NCBI GenBank assembly: GCA_030998225.1
Contig: JAPYXD010000403.1
Span: 4,960,001-5,024,000, forward strand
From: Diplolepis rosae
Taxonomy: Eukaryota > Arthropoda > Insecta > Hymenoptera > Diplolepididae
DNA: 64,000 nucleotides
Direction: 5' to 3'
Shown: positions 55,419-64,000 of the stretch, piece by piece
Layout: each line of letters opens with the position of its first letter
Numbering within the stretch: position 1 is the stretch's first letter
Position numbers and translations under genes: made by a program
Notes under the pieces: model-generated
Seen by the model: only the letters and a program-made list of their open reading frames with translations
Databases searched by the model: none
What the model was told of the DNA's origin: nothing

Positions 55419-56919
55419 TACAATAATTTTTTCATCGCAAAATATAAATTTATATCTGAGTTATAAGCAATTTTATCAAGGGCGAAAAAAGGCGTTGCTT
55501 GGTTCCCACTGCTACTCAGGACTGAATCATCTCCTATCAAGAATTCCAGAGGGATTCATTAGTAAATTATACTGGCCACTGCTTGGACGAAAAGTTTAAA
55601 ATTTTTTTCATTTTCTACAAAATGGCGGATGCGTAAAGTTAAAGTTCAGTTTTCGCTCAAAAAACGCTCATTTCTCGGCTATTAAAAAATATTTATCGGA
55701 ATAAATTTTTTTTCTTCTAAACACATAATATTGACATTTTAAATACGTGATTAAAATTTGAAAGCAATCGATTCAGTCGTTCAAGAGATATCATGGGAGC
55801 CGACTTTGAAAGCGTAATTATGAGAAAAACGCGTGTAAAGTTTTAAGTATTGTTTACATGTAAACAATTTTTTTTTTAACAGTCATAGAGCCATAGATTC
55901 CTGGAGTATATAATTTAACTTTTGCCTTATTTATAGCCTCTGCAGAAGCAATTTTCTGCAAATGGATTTCTTGAAATTTCTAAGTGACGACTGAAAAATT
56001 CATGCATTATTATTTTTATTTCTATTTGTTTGGAAAATTACATTTGTCCATGAAATGGTTATGCAAACATTGAAGACATTCAAAGGTCGACGAATGCCGC
56101 ACTCAACATAATTCCTACTAAAGAAGTAAAAGTGTCTTTCAATTCGCTTCTCAACCGTGAAAAGCGATGGATTGAACCCGAAGGGAACTATTTTGAATAA
56201 AATAAATCAACTTGGCCAAAAAAAATTTTTAATTTTCTGGATTTTTAGCGTGTTTGAGAACTTTTGCGATAAGCCTTGTATATTGATTCCGGGCAAGAGA
56301 GAAACATTAAATTTGTTCTCTAAAGCGCTGATATACGCGCCTGAAGCCGTATACCTTAACGATAGAAAAATACTCAATTTTTCTATGAGTTAAGATAATT
56401 GTCCTAAATCCGCTTAAAAGCGATTCGAGGTCTAAAAAAAAGTACCGTTAGAAGGGTACGGTTATGCATCCTTTTCCAACACGTCTAAGACATCGGAAAA
56501 ACTCTATCCTTGTCTCACCCTTACAGTTGACCGATACACGAGCACCTTCCCTTCCCCGCTAGCCCCTTGCCCGCAAACGGACTCTCACTTCCACGAGGCA
56601 GGAAAAGTGAAAGCTGGGAAAGCAAGGAAAAGCTAGTAGACTCTCTCAGCGTCTAGCCCTTCTCGATCGGTCACTGCCAACGGGGAAGAAAGGGGATGCA
56701 GCGATGCTAGCCATAGGATAGAGGAAGACAGCGATACTTCCTCCCTCCAAGTAGCCAGCAAAGTCGCAGAAGGGAAGGAGGTTCGGCACCCAGAATAGTA
56801 GATTGTAGACCACGGGCGGCATGGTGGCGACTGTGACGCGTGTGAAGTGTACCCGCCCGAGCATAGCGAGGGCGGTATTCACACGAGTCACGTCGCTACC
56901 ATGTCGCTCGAGATACACA
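55419..56919. other. No recognised gene
   Basis: AT-rich to about 56400, then a GC-richer block to 56919 with short frames on both strands and no motif. The frame 56157-56393 is not recognised. Confidence 0.4.
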
Positions 56920-56922
56920 CGA

Positions 56923-57105
56923 CGTTTTGTGTCCAAATTGGTGGAAAAAGTCGCGTTGCGTGTGAGTGCGTAGTTAGCCGCGGGCAGTCAAGTTTCGTGC
57001 GGTATGAACATTTCGCCCGATTTTGACGCCGAGACACAATTGACTGCATGCCGCTCTATGCACAAGCATGCAATGCGACTTTTTCCGCCCGTTTGGACAC
57101 AAACT
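56923..57105. repeat. Imperfect inverted repeat, arms of about 40 bases
   Basis: Left arm 56923-56962 (TTTTGTGTCCAAATTGGTGG) pairs with right arm 57065-57105 (CGCCCGTTTGGACACAAAC). Confidence 0.7.
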
Positions 57106-57149
57106 ATATTCAAAAACCGTATCTCCTTCCACTGGGAAATTTTTACTCA

Positions 57150-57503
57150 TTTTTCATCCCTATAAAAAGAGCCTCGAGGCGCTCGATCGGAGTTCACTTT
57201 GGACAGGAGTTCCTGACCCACGACAACCTAGAAGTACGCCTTGTGTAGTATCTTAAATAAAGACGTTCGCCCACCAATCACTTAGCTTCATTCCGCCTAC
57301 CAAAATCAACCCCAACTAGCTTCTAAATTCTACTCTTTCTTTCTTCTTCGCACTTCTCGAGACTTACTCTTAGATCTCTAAGAGTTATCTCAACCTCTTC
57401 ACTCTTTGAAACACTCAGATCCCTTAGTGTATTTAGCTCATCCTACGAATCGACTGATTACTCCCTCTCACTGGTATAAGGTCCTATATATCCTACCCAG
57501 ACC
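57150..57503 (+). promoter_or_regulatory. TATA box plus AATAAA: possible LTR-type promoter block
   Basis: CTATAAAAAGAGCC at about 57160 is followed about 25 bases on by GGAGTTCACTTTGG, and AATAAAG lies at 57256. The spacing resembles a retroelement LTR or a short promoter. The LTR boundaries are not visible. Confidence 0.3.
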
Positions 57504-57507
57504 TTAA

Positions 57508-58229
57508 GGGGCACAGCTAGTTTGAAATTTTGAAAATTTCGATTTTTTTATGCATTTTTTAACAGCTCAGCAAGCACTTTTCGAAGAAGAGGAAGGTGAA
57601 TTGTATGGGCCTGGAATAGCAGATTAGCTCTAGGTATGATACTTAAAAATTGATAACAATGAAATCAGTACTTTTATCTTTGAACGTGTTTTTCTTAAAA
57701 CTACATTTTTCAAATTTGCTGCAGCTGTAACTATAACAAATCATCCGATCGACTTGCGTCTTTTTTTTGGCTTATTGTGTATTTGTTTTTCTATACAATG
57801 ACCCTCCAGTTTTATGATTGGATGAAAAATATAATTTTGCCACGCCAAAAACCATCAGACTTTTGAACAAAATTTTAATTTTGTTTTCAAAACTCCGCCA
57901 TTTTGTTGCATTTGAATTTTTTTCTTACAATCGAGGGTCATTGTATAGGATATATACTAGTTTAATTAAATTTTTGGTTTTTTTTTATTTCAGGCACTGT
58001 GAAGGGGACAATCACTGCAGCAGTGGCGGAAATTTTTTTTTTTGAAGACTCAGGAGACAGTGGATAACTTTCTGAAAATCGAATATTTTCATTTGAAAAT
58101 ATTACTGTGTATTCATTATTTATGCACAAATATATCTGCAAAATTTTAAAACATTCGATACGATACTTTTTTTAAATAAAAATCCACAAAAATCACCTTA
58201 TTTTCAGGCGGTCAAACTAGTTGTGCCCC
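57508..58229. mobile_element. TTAA-target (piggyBac-like) non-autonomous element 2
   Basis: GGGGCACAGCTAGTTTGA and the reverse complement of GGGGCACAACTAGTTTGA, each next to TTAA (57504-57507 and 58230-58233). It shares the GAATTGTATGGGCCTGGAA phrase with sequence near 44365. No transposase frame. Confidence 0.85.
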
Positions 58230-58329
58230 TTAACTTTAAGACCTTATCAACGTCTTTACTGTATGGCACTTTATAAGATATCTCCATTTAAGATTTGATC
58301 ATGCGACCAATCAAATCTGTCTTCGAATC

Positions 58330-58600
58330 AATCGTACAGAATTGGTTGCGACAGTCAAGTAGTTTGATTACTGCAACCAAGTCAATCGGGTACAATAATC
58401 GATTGGGTCAATTACTGCAGCATAGTGATTCAGTTGCGGCAGTCAAGTAGTTTGGGTACTGCAACCAAGTCAATCGGCTACAATAACCGATTGGGGTCAA
58501 TTACTACAGCAGAGTAATTTGCTTTCGACAGTCAAATAGTTTGGTTGCTAAAACCAAGTCGATCGGTTACAACAATCGAGTGGGTCAGTTAACTACCGTA
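58330..58600. repeat. Tandem repeat, 88-89-base unit, three copies
   Basis: CAGTCAAGTAGTTTG-type text starts at 58352, 58440 and 58529, each followed by CAACCAAGTC(A/G)ATCGG and CGATTGGGTCA-type text. Confidence 0.85.
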
Positions 58601-58959
58601 ATCAAATACGTTTGTAATTTTTTAGTCATAACAATGCAGCCAAGTTTAATCTGCTAAATTTTGTAACAAAGTTTACTGGCGTTATATTAGCAATGTTACT
58701 TGGTTATTTTCAGCAAACATTTTTTTATACCCAACAGCTACGTTTCCTCAGTGCAAATTAATCCATCCCGATTTTCTTGAAAGTATTTTGAACTGTACAG
58801 AGTTCAGCTAATTTTCCATTGGAAAAAGTTAAACTTTTTAGTTAATGTCTTATGTTAATTATCTTATGAAGTCTTATGTTTACGAAAAACAAAGATAAAA
58901 AAATTTTCTTCAGTTTTGTATTTATAATTTTATCCTGCGACTGTTAAAGTATTTTATAT

Positions 58960-59392
58960 GCCTCCGGCGTGTAAACTTGTTTTTACGCTACAGTTGAGAG
59001 TAGCGTAATGTTGTGTATTACGATACAGAGGAATGTAATGTAAAAATTGAACTGCGCATGCGCTTATAACCATACAGCGGAGCGTAATATTCTTCTTATT
59101 CTTCTTCTTTTTCGTACAGCGTTGGCGCCGTACTGACAAAGCCTTGTACATTTGAACTGCCCATGCGTCTATTGAAATCCATTACTACTACACAAGATCG
59201 ATAAAATCAAAATGGCCGGGACTAGTCGTGACATATCAAGTGTAATGGACGAGAATCATGATGAATACTAGATTAGATTCGAGTGCACGCATAAAAACTC
59301 GTATACGCACCGAAGCCACATAAAATAGAATATGTGCCAATGCACACAATTCGGGTAATTACGAGACTCGCTTAAAATGCTCGCAGGACTGA
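58960..59392 (-). repeat. Repeat with NRF-1-like palindrome, copy 2 (inverted partner of 45777-46192)
   Basis: It is the reverse complement of the first copy, with GCGCATGCGC at 59054-59063. The - strand frame 59151-58954 corresponds to the + frame in the other copy. Confidence 0.8.
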
Positions 59393-59439
59393 TCGCGCCT
59401 CGGCTTCGTCTCGGCTTCGATCTCCTGCGAGCATTGTCG

Positions 59440-62400
59440 CTCGTCGTGTAATAACCCTCATTATGCGCCTAGGCACATAATATACTATTGTCGTCTCATT
59501 CTCTTAATTTCAATCAGTAATTGAATTATACTTAAAAATCTGTTACTTTTACCTGATTGTTTAGTTGATGCGACTCACAAAAACTGATCATACAGCTAGA
59601 ACTCAGTCATTGATTCAAACTAGCCAAAAAAACTGATTGAAGTTAAGCGAGCAGGCTTTATCAAAAAGGATAATAAACTAAATGAAGTGTAACGGGAGCG
59701 ACTTATCGACTTTTTCTACTCATGGATCAGTGTTTGAGAAAAGAAACGGCACTTAAAGAACGGGATCTGGAGTTGGGTGACTTTGGAGTGGCACACGCAC
59801 GCCAGATTGATCGCAGTCACGAATAATTCCAAACGATCGCATAATTACATCCGTGCTTCGATGCATGTGTGCGCGCACTCAAAAAACGAGAATCTAACGG
59901 ATTAATTTTTTGTGAGACCAATCATAGCACGCAATAGTGACCAAAAGACAAATTGGCCCTCATTAAGGTTAATTGATTTTATTATGCTATTCTCTGATGA
60001 TAAAATGTAATTGCAAATGAAGAGCTACACCGAGTCAAGTCTAAGGATCAAAATTAAAATTCTGTTAATTTTAAACTCTGAAAACGAAATTTCCTGAATT
60101 TTTAGTCTGTAATCGTATCAGAGTATGGTAAAAAGCGACTCTTTTCTTTCCCAGAGATCATCAGAGGCCAGACTCTCACCCTTTCGGTCACTTTTTTCCT
60201 TCTTCCACTTGAACGTTAGTAAGTTGTGGTGCAACCGGTTCTCTGGCTCGGTTTCGTAACTTCTTCTCTCTTTTCATAATATTACTCTCTTTCTCCGCCA
60301 CCAAATCACTGGCATGCCATATTTCCATTTCTCACTTTTGCACTCACTCCCACTTCATGTATTGTACTGCACTCTATAGGTATAATTTTCCACCATTCCC
60401 GAATCCCTTTACTGCAGTGACGTTATCGTAAATCTTGAAATGAACACAATTATTAACGGATATTAACTGACGAATTATGAGCACTTAGGCAACATTCAGA
60501 TGAACTTAAAAAACTTAAGTAACTTCTATCTTTAATTTGCTTTCTTTTTAAATAATTATCATAAGTATATCACTAAGGTTCGCATCCCCGTTATTCCTCA
60601 TACCTCTTTACGTGTTGCGTGATTCGATCGTGAACGAAGAAGAGCATCGACTATTTATGCTAGAATTTCGCTTTCACGCGGAATATCACGTGGTTTTCAA
60701 CTTGAATGATTGCAGGTGATGCAATACCAGTAATCTAATATTAAAATACATCTGATAGAAGCATCTTCTGAAACCGGATGATAAATTGGATTATGAATAA
60801 AAGATTTACGTAGGATGATCTACAATCCAAGGCTTTTAATTTCCACTCCATACGCAGAAACTTTTTGTAGCAAAATATATTTTATTTTATAATGATGATT
60901 ACAAAAAGTATTATAAATCTAGGGAAAATCAAGGTGTAATGGTAGTTACTCTTAGCGGACTGGACATTTTTCGCAGTCAAAATACTAAAGATTCGAAAAG
61001 TGATATAATACACCGATAGAAATGGTTAGGTTGATTTAACCATACAATTGTAGGTTAAAAATTTACGGGTATATTTACAATATAATATATGTCTCGGAAC
61101 TATATGTAATTTGAAGCACAGCAATTAAAATATGACAAATGCTTTTTGTTCGAATCAGAAACATAAATTGGAAGAGAAAACAATTAAATGTTACTGTTAC
61201 AGTTAATAACTATATTTGCGATACAAAACTGCAATAGTTAGTAGTTACTGACGTATGAAATGTTTAATTCTCTTAAATATTTGTTTCCTCGAGCGCTCTC
61301 TAAAAAGTGTATTTTGGCAATACCACTGGATGGTTGATTCACTCGAGATGGTTTCCATCGTTTCCAAATTCATATTGGTTTGATATTGTATTTGATATAG
61401 TTGAAAACATTAAAAATATTTATTTAAGTGAGATATAAATAAAAGCATTCCAATGTATTATATTAACTGGATATCATCTAAAGAGTCTTTCGCTTTTAAT
61501 TAGGTGTATAGTTCTTTTTGAGATTTTGTGATAGTCTATAATTTAATTGGTGGAAAACATTTAACTATAAATTAAAAGTATGTGATATCTCAGAGTTAAC
61601 ATACGTACTATTGTTCAGGGTTAACATTATATGCAGTTTTGAAAATAAATTATTTCACGAAACATTATTTAGGCCTTATCAATTTCTTTAAAGCAGCAAG
61701 GTATTCTGTTGAAACTTGAATACAATAAATCTTATTCTCATGATTTGTCATAGCATATATTGCATTTCATTTATTTATTATCTACTTCTACTTAAATATT
61801 TTCGCTTCAAACTAAAATACATTGCTTTACACTTTTTCGTAATATTCATCCTTTTTTTTAATTATATGAATAAAAATATTCCCAAATTCTTTCTTAACCT
61901 TTCTATTATTTATTTATTTATTTGTTCGATACTTTGAGAAATCATAAAATCAAAGTCCAGAAGGAAACTGATATCCAATTTATACTTAATTTATTAAACA
62001 TTAAATTGATTCCCATTATACATATAAACTCATTCGGCACAAAATTTGAAAACTCAATTAGAACGTCCTAAAATCAATTCTAAAAACTACATTAAATTAC
62101 TATAAATTTATTAGTCTTTATTTTCTTCTATATAAGTTTATATCATTTTTTATACGTTTATCAAATCTTTCAAATTTAGTTTCCAAAACTTTTACTCTCT
62201 ATTTATTTGCTCATTTTATTATAATGATTATAAATAAAAATAAGGATCAAAAGATAGTCAAAAAGAAATTTGATATTTAATTTCAAGTAATTATTTTCTC
62301 AATCATTAAAAATCACTTTAGTATAGGTTATAGTGAAGTCTGATACAATCTATAGTAAATTATCATATTTTTCATCTGAAGTTTAGTATTTCTCTGCAAA

Positions 62401-63402
62401 AAATTCTCAATATGACAAGTTTCTCCCAAATTGGAAAGTAGTTTAGCAAAAATTGTAAACTTGGATTTCTCTGTGCATCTTTATGTATTGAGATTAGGGC
62501 TTCGAAAAAAAGACGTTTGTACGATTTTATAAGACTGCTTTTTATTAAAAGAAGGCTGAGAATTTCCACCATTATGAAACAGAACTTGTCTAAGAAAAAT
62601 GTATGTGTTCAATGATATATATGTAAAGACTATTTGTGATTTAAAAAACATGATTTTATAGACTTTAGGAAATTGTATATTATACCAAAAAATATTTTGC
62701 AGTTGGCACATTTTATTGCAAATAAAAGTAAAATTTAAGATTAAATTATCGTTATGAATTCCAATTATTTTTCATTCTTATATAATGATAAAAAAACGTG
62801 AAAGTATGCAAAATGCCTAAATGAAAGAGCTTTGAAAAATTTATGAGAATAAGAATATCCCGCGTGGGAAACTTCCCAATTTAGCTCACTTTTTAGTTGG
62901 GCGCCACGTTGGACCCAACTAGGATTTCCATTTTGAAAACAATTTGAAAATTACTGAAAAATCATACAATTATTATTGAGTTGAACATTATGCGACGTGA
63001 AAGTTTTAATGTTTATTGCTGTTTCAACTTGTTAATAATTGAATCTTGAATAAAAGGCAACAACACAATGTTAATATGTTTAGCTGGGTTTACAATTAAT
63101 GTCCTCATTTTCCACTTTAAATATTATTAAATAATTAAAATAGATAGAAAGCATCGTGCAAATGACACATTACATTCACGGGTACGAAAACATCGTGTGA
63201 TTTCAAAGCTTGAAGAGAATTCAAGACAAAACCATTCTGACTCAAGGGGTGGTGGTAAGGTACACAAATTTTTATTATATTTATTGCAAAATATAATTTT
63301 TAGAAATAAGTTGTTTATTTCAGAATCTGTAGAGCACAATGTAGAATAACAGAATATTGAAGTAGATAATTTAGAGCATTTGTTAAATTTTAAAACAGAT
63401 AC
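59440..63402. other. Long AT-rich region without recognised genes
   Basis: A pyrimidine-rich patch at 60170-60420 and a GC-richer patch at 62860-62930 stand out. The hydrophobic frame 61716-61937 is AT-driven. No repeat family from elsewhere in the window is seen here. Confidence 0.45.
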
Positions 63403-63940
63403 ATATACTCGAGATTCCCTATAACGAGAAGCTCGAGCATCGGAGACCTCTCTACATCGAGCGCGAGAGGGATCCCCTCCATATCCTACTTGTTGCTACG
63501 CGCTGTTATGTGCATTATATGATGCGCGCAGTCAGTCTGTCAGTGATCCCATGTGAATAATTGTATTTACATGGTAAAAAGCGTATAAAAAAGATTTTTG
63601 CGAGCACTGAAAACGGAATTGACTTATTTGACGGTATTTACTCAAAATAATAAAAATATAATAATATAATAATAAAAATATCTATGCTTATCAGGTGTAT
63701 TTTTGAATATTTCCAGAAAAATAGAAAAGTCTTGAAGATCAATGAAAAAAATGGAAATTTTGACAAATTTGGAAAACGGGATGAAAAATTGGGAAATTTG
63801 CAATAAATACAACGTTTCAAATTCGAGCGCGCTTCATTCCGGAGTAGTGGGGGAAGAGGGGTCGATCATTTGCTCGTTATGAGGAGGCGTGCCGCGCTCG
63901 TAAAAGGGAGGTCTTGTTACAGGGAATCTCGAGTGTATAT
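63403..63940. mobile_element. TIR element with CTCGAGATTCCCT ends
   Basis: CATATACTCGAGATTCCCT near 63403 and AGGGAATCTCGAGTGTATA ending near 63939 are inverted; weaker pairing continues inward over about 40 bases. No transposase. Confidence 0.7.
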
Positions 63941-64000
63941 ACCATTTTCTATCTCCTCTTAGTAACCGATTTGCATTCCTAAAACTCTATGTCTTTCTAT

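Noticed and set aside
61716..61937. 73-codon very hydrophobic frame
   Set aside because: Composed of Phe/Ile/Leu/Tyr/Lys codons expected from AT-rich DNA; no motif or splice context.

Overview
This is AT-rich animal nuclear DNA, most likely from an insect. The signs are split genes with GT/AG introns, a gypsy/errantivirus-type retroelement, several mariner relatives and dense short inverted-repeat (MITE-like) elements. There is no prokaryotic operon, CRISPR array or defence island. I cannot name the species or order from the sequence alone.

Two real host genes can be assembled. (1) On the + strand, 11328-23006, an apparently intact eight-exon gene encodes the beta (carboxyltransferase) subunit of mitochondrial 3-methylcrotonyl-CoA carboxylase (MCCC2, leucine breakdown). 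All reading phases close and give 562 residues. (2) On the - strand, 36177 down to 24096, seven exons encode a zona pellucida (ZP) domain protein with a furin-type site and a C-terminal hydrophobic segment, probably an apical extracellular-matrix protein. Its first exon with the signal peptide was not found. The two genes converge, with about 1.1 kb between stop codons.

Layout: 1-2580 decayed gypsy/errantivirus element (pol, env-like C-terminus, partial LTR). 2786-8694 hairpin, duplicated AT-rich repeats and a 2.75-kb palindrome. 9095-10547 LTR-retroelement 3' end. 11100-23006 MCCC2, whose 6.9-kb intron 4 and 1.3-kb intron 7 are loaded with transposons. 24096-36177 ZP gene with two mariners, tRNA-like repeats and a minisatellite-bearing element in its introns. 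36748-41000 nested DNA transposons. 41000-47900 mainly repeats: possible LTR, TTAA element, DUF4817-type transposase relic, tandem repeats. 48074-50413 composite inverted-repeat element. 50400-64000 further mariner, TTAA and TIR elements in otherwise featureless AT-rich DNA.

The most unusual content is structural rather than protein-coding. A repeat family carries a tRNA-like pol III promoter (A and B boxes) and recurs as inverted pairs, once as a 1.26-kb array flanked by 12-bp direct repeats. A TA-target MITE family with CACGG ends has an insertion in a mariner frame that defines its exact boundaries. Several foldback repeats lie inside transcribed introns. I saw no convincing new protein system.
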